Made by a program: the position numbers and the translations under genes. Shown piece by piece: positions 52,663-62,717 of a DNA stretch of 64,000 nucleotides; the first letter of the stretch is position 1; every line of letters starts with the position of its first letter. The notes under the pieces were generated by a model. That model saw only the letters and a program-made list of their open reading frames with translations, was not told the origin of the DNA and did not search any database. Source of the stretch: Paragorgia papillata (Eukaryota > Cnidaria > Anthozoa > Scleralcyonacea > Coralliidae); assembly GCA_035771165.1 (NCBI GenBank), contig JAWNZC010000342.1, positions 480,001 to 544,000 of the forward strand, written 5' to 3'.

Positions 52663-53301
52663 TTATACTCTGGGCTGGTACACGTAGTGGGTGTCCGTCG
52701 GAAAGATCCCGGATCTTACTCGGATTTCGTCGGGACATGTCGGAGTGAGATCGACAAATAAGTAGGAATACGGCTCTTTAGTCGCCATCTGATAGGCTTG
52801 TTGGAAAAATTTAGTGTTGCTAGGATACAACTGTTTGGCCAGATGAGTCACTTGACTCGCATCACGAACATTTTTGGTTAACACGAGATAACTAGCGTTG
52901 AGGGAAATGGTACGGTGATCTTTGCTTTGATGAAATAAGTTTTGCACGATATAAATTACACTGAGATTACCATGATGGGATTTCTTCGTGAACAGTTTGG
53001 CAATAGTCGTATCTTTCTCTCCCATCATGTCATCAATGATAAACAAATTTCTTATTTGGGGGTTAATGTTATCCAACATCGATTCGGGCAAACCTTGGAC
53101 AAACTGAATCCCTGGAATTAAGGTTTATATTTCGCCGAACGTATCTTGATACTCTGTATAAAAATACACGATTTTTTCTGGAGGTGGGTTGATCATGATC
53201 TTAGCATAAGCCAATAACTGTTTCACAAACGTTGTCTTGCCTGTCTTAGTACCTCCAGAGACCAAGAGACCAAACGGATGTGTTAACTGTATGGAATACA
53301 T
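52663..53301 (-). pseudogene. Polinton packaging ATPase, right arm, same in-frame stop
   Basis: Inverted copy of 51802-52440 with very few differences (for example QVTHLAK for QMTHLAK). The nonsense TAA occurs at the equivalent codon (complement at 53125-53127). Confidence 0.85.
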
Positions 53302-53378
53302 GACGTAAATGAATACAGTTTACCAGGTACACTTCTATTTAACCCGAATGAATTCACGCAACTGAGTTAAAAGGGCGT

Positions 53379-53519
53379 CTAAATCTTTGGAAACTTTGGC
53401 TCGAATAAAAAAAGTTGTCTTTCTTGAGAAGAGAGTTGATGAATGACAGCTAAATGGTTTGACAATTTAAGTAACCCCTTTTTGCCACAGATGGGGCAGT
53501 CCTTACGCTTTCGAGGCAT
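53379..53519 (-). pseudogene. Zinc-finger-like small ORF, right arm, frameshifted
   Basis: Inverted copy of 51583-51768. It reads the same to QERQLFL, then changes frame in an A-rich run (53408) so the last 20 residues differ. Confidence 0.6.
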
Positions 53520-53687
53520 GACGTCAACTGACTGCCTTTGATTACTGCAATCACTTTTAATAATATCTCTATCCCTGTCACTCCCTCGCCTTATCCCCAC
53601 AGTTAAAAAAGTCCTTCTAGGGACACTTTTTGTCCCTGTCGATCCCTGGCCTTATCCCCTCCTATCCTCCAGTTAAAAAAGTCCCTC

Positions 53688-54729
53688 TAGGGGCATTTAA
53701 ATGTTCCTTGGATACGACGTTCAGTTGGTATCCAGGGAGGACAGCTTGGAACTTCTTGACTTCGGGGATCCCAAAGGGAGCCAGGGGGACACCAGCAGTC
53801 TCGTGGAGCTCGTGAGCTAATTGAACTTGAAGAGGTCTCTCTGGTCTTCGAATATAATTATATCGTGGGTCGTTGTCCAACTTCGCCTTGGCAACCACGA
53901 TCGCCCGTGCACAACAAAGTTCGTCTTTGCTTTTAATTTGAACAAAACACCCCTTTTTCTTTAGATATGCTTGCAGGTTAACTACGTTTCGTTTACGGCC
54001 TGTTCCACCTTGGGGCATTTTAACATGGACCACGTTGACGTTCACAGATTCGTCCAATGTGAACTGCGTGTTAGACTGGACAACTCTCTCTACAGTGGCC
54101 AGGAAACGCTCGGGAGTTAGGCGGTCTCGGGAAAGGAAAGGTAAAGAAATGGGACGGTCGAGTTGATGAGAATTCAGGATGAGGCGGACTTGATCATGTG
54201 GGGCCATATCGGTGGTTAACCGATCAAACAAATGCTTAAAAGCACAGTTTAATACTGACATAACATCAGAAACCCCATGTATATTTAAAGGCATAAACTG
54301 AACAGAATAGTCGGTACCTGTGGTTTTGAACTTGCGAACGTTCACTTGCTTCACAGACTTGATGGTGAAGTACTCCTCGGGTTTGAGGCGCTTCTCGGGA
54401 GACTCGGTGTCCTTTCTTTTGCTGCCTTCGCCGATTTGGTCGTCCATAGGTTCAGGGATTTCGGGTTGTTCGTTGTCGTCGTCAGGGCATAAAAACTCGT
54501 CGTTCCCCGAATCCTCATTGAATTGGCGGCGTTCTTCATCGGTCCAATTAGTCATTAGATCAGGAACTACGTCGGATGGTGTTTCGATCTCTCGCTGCAT
54601 ATCATCGGCCATGGCGTTGGTCCAGAAGATGACCTTTTGCTGCAAAACAGCCCGTTTCTGCTCTTCCGTAAGAACAAACGGCTCTTCCAAAAACTCTAGA
54701 GCAATCTCACTCTCGCAAGCCTTGATCAT
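53688..54729 (-). pseudogene. Polinton PolB N-terminal region, right arm, the longest copy
   Basis: Starts MIKACESEIALEFLEEPFVL at 54729, downstream of the mirrored intron (first-exon ATG at 54837-54835). It retains about 75 residues lost from the left arm (EEQKRAVLQQKVIFWTNAMA; PDLMTNWTDEERRQFNEDSG). It continues through the conserved NSHQLDRPISLPFLSRDRLT and VVAKAKLDNDPRYNYIRRPE to VVSKEHLNA, where it is truncated and joined to the tandem-repeat unit. No catalytic motifs. Confidence 0.75.
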
Positions 54730-55572
54730 ATCAATCTAGAACACGAAGGCGAAATTCATAAGTATATACAGCAGAATTTTATTCAACGAACAAACGTTTC
54801 ACAAATGCTCAAACGATCAACTTACCGTTTGAGACATATTGATCACAGCCAAAATAAGAGAATAAATCCAATAAAACTTTCCAAACAACGCCAAAAACGT
54901 TTCGATGATACTCGTACGAGAACAGAGTTCGAATGAAGGCCGCGACGCGGTTTCGCTATGGTAACATTGCTAATGACCTCGCCTAGACTTGCCTAAGCGC
55001 TTAATCCTCTTAATGACCCCTAATCAGTTTCTCTTTTGTCTCCTGCACGTGCACTGAGGATAAATATGCAAATATCACACTTAGTAACAGAAAGCGTAGC
55101 AACGCTTTCAAAGTAATAGATCGCTTTGCCTTTTAGGCTGTTCAAAACTCTCTATATTCCCCCAGACAAAGTTTAAGATAAAAAATATAAAGTGTCTCTA
55201 ACAATTTTGTTAAAGTTTAACGTACGCACTGTTTGGGTAAAGTGTATAAATGAAAGTTGGTTACTATACTTATATAAGTTGAGTGCCTTTTGATGAGAAC
55301 TTCGGAAATTAATCGGAGAGCTATCGGATATGACGTAGTGAAAACCAGGGGGTTGAGTAACAGCTAGGGTTAGGGGGGAAGTTAGGGTTACTACGTCCCA
55401 AAGGAGCCTGAGAAATAATGACGTAAGCACGTCGCTATAAAATGAATACTAATGAGATTTAGGATCCTTTAGGGGATCCTAAAGGAGCCTGAGAATGAAT
55501 AAATAATAAGTTGAATATTTAATGAGGCGGCATCCCTTTTGGGTTCGGATGGGGGGTATGACTACTAACAGG

Positions 55573-55972
55573 GCCTAATATTCTTTGTTGACCGATATTT
55601 CATTTTGAAGGTTTCAGAAGAGATGGACTAACAGTAGTGCAACGTTTGAAATAAGCTTAAATGTTCGTGATCCAGCACAAGAGCAATTAGTTTCGTTTAT
55701 CTAGTTTATCATTTATTCGTTTGTTAATATTAAAAACCTCCAGCTCCCTGAACATAGTGGCTGCTTTATTATGATGTTGATGTTGTTTCTCCTTGAATTA
55801 AAGTTTCAGGTTCTAATACAATGGTGGAACCGCAGAAAAGTTTTTTTCTCTATTTGACACAAATGTTTGCCCTGTGGGTAAGGAATTTGACGTAAATTTT
55901 CAAAAAATGTCAAATCCCCCTGTTCGCTAGGCTCCCTCGCAGCCGTGTACAGTGTTCGGCACTCCTCCACCT
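55573..55972. other. No recognised gene
   Basis: Short stretch between the MITE/Polinton complex and the next inverted-repeat element; no coding signal. Confidence 0.4.
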
Positions 55973-55973
55973 A

Positions 55974-56775
55974 CCACGTCTGCTCAAACGAGCGACACAT
56001 TCCATTCCGTACATTGACCAATCAGGGACCAGGCTTCCCAAATCTGAAGAGCTGACCTCTTGACCTTGGGCAGTTGAGCTACTACCGGTATTTAAAATAT
56101 TTCGAAAACTATTTATAATTTAGTAAAAAAAAATCGTAAATAGAATGAATACGATGATGTTGTAACTAATCGCAATATGAATACATGTACATGAAATAAA
56201 GTTAAAAGCGCCACTGCATAGAATATGAAGCTGAATATTAAACATTGAGGTTGCTAGCCAGGCATGGCCAGACATCCCCGTAAAATTTATTATCCACTAG
56301 ATACATTTCGCCGACACTTCTAGCTTTTTTAAAACTTTTTTCACGGATTTAGTTACACGACCAGCAAGAACATATTCATATTACCATTCTTCGTAAATTT
56401 GGTAAAGCTCGGAGCTATAGTAAGCGAAATATTGGCTTTCAAGTAAACTAATTCGGGCAGTCGCTTCAGACTAAACACCTTTGAGCTTTTGTTTATACTT
56501 TACAACCTTAAATTTCTCTTACGTTTTTACGCTTTACACTGACTTTCACACTTATTTGTTTGCACAGGCAGCAAGAACATAGTCAAAAGAATATTCTTCG
56601 TAAATCTCGTGAAGTTCTGGGATAAATTTTTCAAAATATTAGCTTTCGACTAAACAAATTACACATAACAACACCAACACAGGACGGCTTTTATACTTAG
56701 CACGACAATGGTGTAATTTCATTGGTCCATGTACACAAAGGGAATGGAATGTGACGCTCGTTTGAGCAGACGTGG
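55974..56775. mobile_element. MITE of about 800 bp with 35-bp terminal inverted repeats
   Basis: 'ccacgtctgctcaaacgagc' at 55974 pairs with 'gctcgtttgagcagacgtgg' at 56756-56775, extending over about 35 bp to 'acattccattcc'. Inside, a segment with 'agcaagaacatattcatatt' and 'attcttcgtaaatttggt' (56366) is repeated about 206 bp later (agcaagaacatagtcaaaag, attcttcgtaaatctcgt). No gene. Confidence 0.75.
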
Positions 56776-56859
56776 TTTTTCATTTCGAAATCTGAAGACA
56801 AGTGCTGAAACTGTTTTCATGTTTATGTTAATAAATATTTCAACAGCATTTGTACATTT

Positions 56860-57040
56860 TGTTGACATTCAAGTATTACGTCAGTAATATTAAGCTATAA
56901 TTAGTGTTACATGAAGTATATAAGATGTTCTTTCAGAAGAGAAAAACATGGCTATGTATTGACATTTGTTACTGGATTATATTATGTAAATTATCTATTG
57001 TTATTTGAAGCTGTTACTAAAAGAAACACAAAACTCAACA
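56860..57040 (+). repeat. Copia 5' LTR
   Basis: 181 bp, TGTTGACATT...ACTCAACA, containing 'gtatataaga' as a likely TATA box near 56916. Confidence 0.93.
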
Positions 57041-57054
57041 GGTTATGGGCCCAG
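57041..57054 (+). other. Primer binding site complementary to the anticodon region of initiator tRNA-Met
   Basis: 'ggttatgggcccag' directly follows the LTR. Its reverse complement CTGGGCCCATAACC matches the anticodon stem-loop of eukaryotic initiator tRNA-Met (anticodon CAT), as in Drosophila copia, where a half-tRNA primes synthesis. Confidence 0.8.
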
Positions 57055-57130
57055 GACATTTCATAATGTGCCTGAAGCGATTGAAATGTTGTCATGTATT
57101 TTTTTGAAGACGGATTAGCTACGGACTAAC

Positions 57131-60100
57131 TTGACCGCATGCGAAATGGCAAAAATGGCGTTGACGACGGATTTTAAGATTCAGAAATTAAATGGAGCAA
57201 ACTATCGCGACTGGACATTTAATATGCGCCTGTATCTCGAAAGTTTAGATTTATTTGAGCATGTTGACGGTTCAGCTGAAGTTCCTGCTGAAGAAGCGTC
57301 TGAAAAGGTAAAGCAAGAATTTAAGTCTGCTTCGAAAAAGGCCTGGACGTACATTTGTTTGGGGGTAGAACCCGATCAACAAATCCATGTAAGGAACACA
57401 ACTACGGCTAAAGAGGCCTGGGATGCCCTGAAGAACCAGTTTGCTAGAATCTCAATATCTCAGACTGTAAGATTACGCCAAAAGTACTATTCAAGTAAAT
57501 TTCAAAATGGTGGAAATATGCTGGAGCATATGAACCATCTGAAGTCCCTTCATGACCAGCTAAAAGAAATGGGTGCGAACATTGATGACGGAGAACTAGC
57601 TATGACGTTGCTTGGAAGTCTCCTGGATGAATTCAAGCCACTCATTACTGCATTAGATGCTGTTGGAGAGGAAAAGGTCACTTTTAAGAAAGTGAAAGCT
57701 ATGTTGTTAAATGATACCGATAGAATTTCTGATTCGAAGAAAGTTGAAGATGCATATTCTGCTCAACGACCATACAACAGAAGAAGATATGAGCCGAAAG
57801 AGCCAACTAACAAAGCTAATGAAGCTAAATTTGGTCGGAAATTCAATGGAACTTGTCATAACTGTAAAGAGAAAGGACACTTTGCACGTGACTGTCCTAA
57901 ACGAAGTAATAATTCACAACGTGATGGTAATCAAAGCAAAGGAAGAAGATCTGCTTCCTTAGCACTGGGGAAAAATGAGCAAGATAATCATAATGATGAA
58001 GCAGCATTATATATATCTGAGAATGAAGATAAATGCGGATGGATTATCGACTCAGGGGCGACCCAACATATGACATTCGAAAGAAATTGTCTGTCCAACT
58101 ATGTGGAATTTAAGAAACCATGCACAGTGAATCTTGGTGATAATAGATCAATCCTTGCATATGGAAAAGGAACTTATCATGTGAAAGCTGCTGTGGATGA
58201 CCATACTCAAAAGATAGCATTGCAAGAAGTTTTGTACCTGCCAGAGTTAGAGAACAACTTGCTGTCAGTTAATGCAATGGTAAAGCGTGGTGCAACAGTT
58301 ACCTTTAAAGAAAACAGGTGTGAAATTTCACGGAATTCAAAGATTTTAGCTGAAGGAGAGGTCCAAGGAAAGTTATATGTCTTGAAGATTATGAAAGAGC
58401 ATGTGAATGTCGCCAAGCAACAACCTAATGCAGATCGGTATATATGGCACTGTAGATTTGGTCACCTCGGAATGAACAATGTGAACAAACTCATTGACGA
58501 AGGTATGGTAAGTGGAATGGACGGTGTAAGCAAGACAAATGAGGATCGATTCTGTGAAGCGTGCACCAAAGGGAAGCAACATCGCTGTCCTTATCCGAAG
58601 ACTGCTGATTATTGTGCTAATGAGCCATTCGAACTTATCCATAGTGATGTCTGTGGTCCAATGTCCGTATCGTCTCTTGGTGGATCACGATATTATGTAA
58701 CCTTCATCGACGATTACTCACGGTACACGTTTGTTTATTTCATGAAGAATAAGAGCGAAGTCTTGGAAAAATTCAAAGAGTTCCATGCCTATGCTATGAA
58801 CGTTGGAGTAAATCCAATCAAGATTCTACGTTCGGATAATGGAGAATATTCCTCGAAAGAATTCGAGTCTTTCCTGAAGAGTAATGGTATCGTTCATCAA
58901 CTAAGCGTACCATACAACCCAGCACAGAATGGCGTAGCGGAAAGAATGAACCGCACCATCGTAGAGTCAACACGATCCATGTTATCCCATGCACAGATGC
59001 CAAATGAATTTTGGGCCGAAGCAGCCAGTACCTCGGTTTACGTCCGAAACCGCAGCCCAACGACAGCCTTAACTGGTATCACTCCGTATGAATGCTTGTT
59101 CAAGAAGAAACCTGATGTGTCGAATCTACGTGTATTCGGATGTGTTACATACGTGCATATTCCTGACAATCAGAGAAAGAAGCTAGACCCAAAATCCAGA
59201 AAGTAGTTTTTCGTGGGATACCCCGAGGATGTGAAAGGATATAAGTTATACGATCCTATTTCTCGCAAATTTACTCGCAGTCGTGATGTCATATTTCTAG
59301 AGAAGAAATTTCATGACTTTGATGTCCAAAGTTCAACCAACTTTGATGATCGCACAGATTCTGACATTCCATTAGCGATTGAAGAAATTCTTACTGACGG
59401 AAGTCAAGAACAAAACGAAGTTCCTAATCAAAGAGTCGCAGAGAAGGTCGAACCAAACCAACGAGCTGATGACCAGCAAGTGGGAGCAACCTTCGAGGAG
59501 ACGTTCATGAATGAAGTTCGAAACGTCGATGAACGAAGAATACGAAGACCACCCAATACATTCGATGAGGAATGTTATCTAGCGAACGATATAACTGCTG
59601 ATATAAATGAACCAATTAATCTTAAACAAGCCTTCTCCGGAGAATATGCAACAGAATGGAAGAAAGCTACCGATTCAGAATTCAATTCCTTAATTGAAAA
59701 CGACACCTGGGAACTTGTTCCGTTGCCCAAAGGCAAGCATGTTGTAGGCAGCAAATGGGTTTTCAAAGTAAAGAGAGATGAAAACGGCTGTGTACAAAGA
59801 TATAAAGCTCGACTAGTGGCCCAAGGTTACACTCAAGCCGAAGGAATCGACTACTCGGAAGTATTTTCACCTGTAGTGCGAAGTACAACGATTCGATCAT
59901 TACTAGCTCTGTCAAGTGCTAAGAATTGGGAAGTCCACCAAATGGACGTCAAATCAGCATTCTTGCAAGGAAACCTAGAAGAAGAAGTATATATGCGACA
60001 ACCAGACGGTTATGTTAGCAAGGAATGTCCAAACCACGTCTGTAAACTAAAGAAAAGCATTTATGGATTAAAACAATCCACGAGATGTTGGAACAACGCC

Positions 60101-61174
60101 ATCGACACCTTTCTAAAGTCAAGTGGATACAAACAAATGAACTCTGATCCATGTTTGTATATGAAATCTATCAAAGATCAGAATGGAATTATCAAGTTTG
60201 TTATTCTATCAATCCACGTCGATGATATACTGCTGTTTTCCAATGATTTATCCATGCTAAATGAAGAGAAGAAGTTAATCGGTTCGAAGTTCAAGATTGA
60301 GGATATGGGAGAAGTGAAGCATATTCTCGGAATGCTTATTAAAAGAGATAGAGAAAGAGGACAGATGACGATCAGTCAAACCAAATATTTAGAAGGTATT
60401 CTAAAGCGATTCGGTATGGAGCAATGCAAACCTGTGTCAACTCCTCTAGAGCCTGGGAAACATTTTTAAGAATTGCCAGAAGATGAAAATCCCACAAATA
60501 CTAACGAATACCAGAAGCTCATAGGATGTCTAACCTATGTGACCACCGCAACTAGACCAGATCTAGCCTCCGCAGTTGGCATACTATCAAAGTTCATGGC
60601 GAAACCAAGCAAAGAACATTGGGTTGGTGCAAAAAGAGTCCTAAGATATATCAAAGGCACTATGAACTATGGTCTAGTGTTCGAAGGCAGAAGTGCAACA
60701 TGTTCTATAGTCGGTTATTCAGATGCAGATTGGGCAAACGACTTGGATACAAGAAGATCAACATCTGGATATGCCTTCCAGATAAATGGATCAACTATAA
60801 GCTGGTGCAGCAAAAGACAACCATGCGTTGCCAGATCAACAACCGAAGCCGAGTATGTGGCGCTCAGTCATGCAACACAAGAGCTTGTGTGGTTAAGAAG
60901 ATTACTAAACGACATCGGAGAAAAACAAGATCAACCATCGGTTATGAATGAAGATAATCAAGGAGCCATAGAACTATCTAAAAATCCACGATTCCATAAC
61001 TGTACTAAGCACATTGACGTGGCATATCACTTTATTCGAGAGAAAGTCAATGACAGATCTATCAACGTGAAATACTGCAGTACAGATCAGATGTTAGCTG
61101 ATATTATGATGAAGAGTCTACCAAGACAAACTTTTCAAAAATTCAGAGACATGTTAAACGTTAAAGAAATCTAG
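57131..61174 (+). pseudogene. Copia Gag-Pol polyprotein with two in-frame stops
   Basis: One frame of 1347 codons, with TAG at 59204-59206 and TAA at 60467-60469. The Gag part starts near MTACEMAKMALTTDFKIQKL and holds the zinc knuckle CHNCKEKGHFARDC. The protease is WIIDSGATQHM. The integrase has the HHCC zinc domain (HCRFGHLGMNN; CEACTKGKQHRCP) and catalytic IHSDVCGPM, ILRSDNGEY and AQNGVAERMNRTIVES. The RT has GSKWVFKVKRDENG, KARLVAQGYTQAEGIDYSEV and the catalytic HVDDILLFSN. The RNase H has VGYSDADWAND, STTEAEYVALSHA and NEDNQGAIELSKNP. All catalytic residues are present, so only the two nonsense codons separate it from an intact frame. Confidence 0.95.
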
Positions 61175-61255
61175 TTTAAGGGTAGACGAAAGAGAGACGT
61201 TTTCGTATTTAAAGAGGGTTATTAAGTTATAATCATAGCTCACATTAAGTGGGAG

Positions 61256-61436
61256 TGTTGATATTCAAGTATTACATCAGTAATATTAAGCTATAATTAG
61301 TGTTACATGAAGTATATAAGATGTTCTTTCAGAAGAGAAAAACATGGCTATGTATTGAAATTTGTTACTGGATTATATTATGTAAATTATCTATTGTTAT
61401 TTGAAGCTGTTATTAAAAGAAACACAAAACTCAACA
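61256..61436 (+). repeat. Copia 3' LTR
   Basis: 181 bp; differs from the 5' LTR at four sites (gat/gac, aca/acg, gaa/gac, tat/tac). Confidence 0.93.
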
Positions 61437-61441
61437 CGTTT

Positions 61442-61882
61442 TACAGCAGAAAAATTGCTCCTTTTCCTATTTTTATGCCAAATCATAGACAGCCTATGCT
61501 AAAAGTCACAAGAAGTAACTGACGACAGTTACAGGTAAAAAGCAACAGGCAAGCAAAAAGCAAAAAACATGCCGAATGAATACGTTAAAATACTTTAAGG
61601 GTTTAAGGAAACACAAGTTTTTGTAAAGGTAAGTCGAAACCATTTTCTTTAAAGGTACGTAGTTCACTGCGACGTAAATTATACGGTACACTTAAAGAGA
61701 GAGATTCTCAGAAACTCTATGACATAATCAGTTAGTTTTTGCGCCGAAAGAAGCTAAGAAATCGAGGGTTTTATCTGCAGAAGATTGGCGCCATCTTTTA
61801 AGATTTAATACTTATAGTGAACTCTCGAATTTTCAAGTATTTTTTTATCGCTTGCCCAATAACCGGACACGTAATTACTGTT
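61442..61882. other. No recognised gene
   Basis: Short frames only; no motif and no repeat pairing found. Confidence 0.4.
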
Positions 61883-62404
61883 CACAAATATAACTTTTTG
61901 ACTAAATGTAAATTCGAAAAAGATCAAGAACTACAAAGAAGAAGCTAAAGTAATAAGGATTCGGTTTCAGGGTTTGCCAAACTATTGGTAAAACGCAGGA
62001 ATTGTGTTAAGTCCAAAATTTTGCCGGAGGTTTAGCAGTTGGTTTCAGTGGCCGAATGGTCTAGTTACCAACATTGTGGCAACGTGATATATGCTGGTTC
62101 AAATGCTGTCGGTAACTTAGTTTTTTTATTTCAGTCTTCAAGTTTTACCTCCGATTTGTTTTGGTTTAATTTTTAAAGCTTTTCCTTTTGTAAGATTTAT
62201 GTTTAGGATTAGGACTGCTGCATAATTGTTAGGATTTTAAATCGGATTTTGTGAATCTTTCCTCAAGTTTTGTAATGTCGGACGAATAGCGTTTAGACAT
62301 TGGAATCTGATGTTGAACGAATAACGACAACGTTTAGTTTTGTTTCTTCTTTGTAGTTCTTGATCCTTTTTTTTTGGGTTTACAACGTTTAGTCAAAATG
62401 TTAT
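61883..62404. mobile_element. Small inverted-repeat element enclosing a tRNA-like segment
   Basis: 'gatcaagaactacaaagaag' (61922) is mirrored by 'cttctttgtagttcttgatc' (62347-62366), and outward 'ctttttgactaaa' pairs with 'tttagtcaaaatg'. The ends lie near 61883 and 62404. Between them lies a tRNA-like stretch (see 62042-62115). No protein. Confidence 0.6.
62042..62115 (+). other. tRNA-like sequence (tRNA pseudogene or SINE head)
   Basis: 'cagtggccgaatggtctag' resembles an RNA polymerase III A box (TGGCNNAGTGG) and 'gctggttcaaatgctgtcgg' a B box (GGTTCRANNCC), 40-45 bp apart. The acceptor stem does not pair convincingly and no anticodon arm is clear, so it is not called as a functional tRNA. 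Confidence 0.4.
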
Positions 62405-62616
62405 AGAGGTTCGAAAGCGACTTGTGGGTTAGGTAGGCGTACAAGCCATAGACAGAAAGACAGTGTATCAGGGTTAGGGTTAGGTAACACAAATAATTCA
62501 GGCTTTTGGTTCAAGTCGAGGTGAAAACACCCAAACGACAAAAAGGTATTATTTTCAGTGTATTTTGTTGATCAGACTGAGTTTTGGTCAAAAGGCCGAA
62601 GGTACACTTAAGCCCC

Positions 62617-62717
62617 GTTTAAACTAGAGCCAAAGTATCTGATTCACATTGTTTTTCATCCTCATGGGGATAAAAAAACATTGTGAATCCGGATACTTTT
62701 GCTCTAGTGTAAACGGC
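62617..62717. repeat. Hairpin MITE of about 100 bp
   Basis: 'cgtttaaactagagccaaag' pairs with 'cttttgctctagtgtaaacg', and 'gattcacattgtttttc' with the aacattgtgaatc side, around 'atcctcatggggat'. Almost the whole element is one imperfect palindrome. Confidence 0.8.

Larger units (their letters stand above)
48630..55566. mobile_element. Palindromic Polinton (Maverick) derivative with 6-bp target duplication
   Basis: Ends are AGTAGTGATACC (48630) and its mirror GGTATGACTACT (55566); the hexamer aacagg is duplicated at 48624-48629 and 55567-55572, the Polinton-type 6-bp duplication. Two inverted arms (48630-52455 and about 52657-55566) each carry terminal repeat, PolB N-terminal part, a small zinc-finger ORF and the packaging ATPase; about 200 bp of unique loop lies between. 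Differences between arms: a 608-bp tandem duplication, an internal PolB deletion and a hAT-type MITE in the left arm. No integrase, protease or capsid gene remains. Confidence 0.85.
47180..55577. mobile_element. MITE of about 1.45 kb, its right end split by the palindromic Polinton
   Basis: The left end CCCTGTTTACATAGATAGGG (47180) is mirrored by CCATGTAAACAGG at 48617-48629, which continues as ggg after the Polinton insertion (55573). Subterminal 'agggtaaccct' and 'gggtcaccct' words recur at both ends (47230-47290 and 48410-48612). No gene recognised inside. Confidence 0.6.
56860..61436 (+). mobile_element. Ty1/copia LTR retrotransposon, nearly full length
   Basis: LTRs of 181 bp (56860-57040 and 61256-61436) start TGTTGA and end TCAACA, with four differences between them. 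The flanking pentamers cattt (56855-56859) and cgttt (61437-61441) differ by one base. Primer site, single long Gag-Pol frame in copia order (protease, integrase, RT, RNase H) and a purine tract 'aagtgggag' before the 3' LTR are all visible. Two in-frame stops are the only coding lesions. Confidence 0.95.

Noticed and set aside
62042..62115. Functional tRNA gene
   Set aside because: A and B boxes are suggestive but the acceptor and anticodon stems do not pair convincingly.
62460..62490. Telomeric repeat (ggttagggttagg)
   Set aside because: Only about two TTAGGG units; too short for a telomere or a convincing interstitial telomeric tract.
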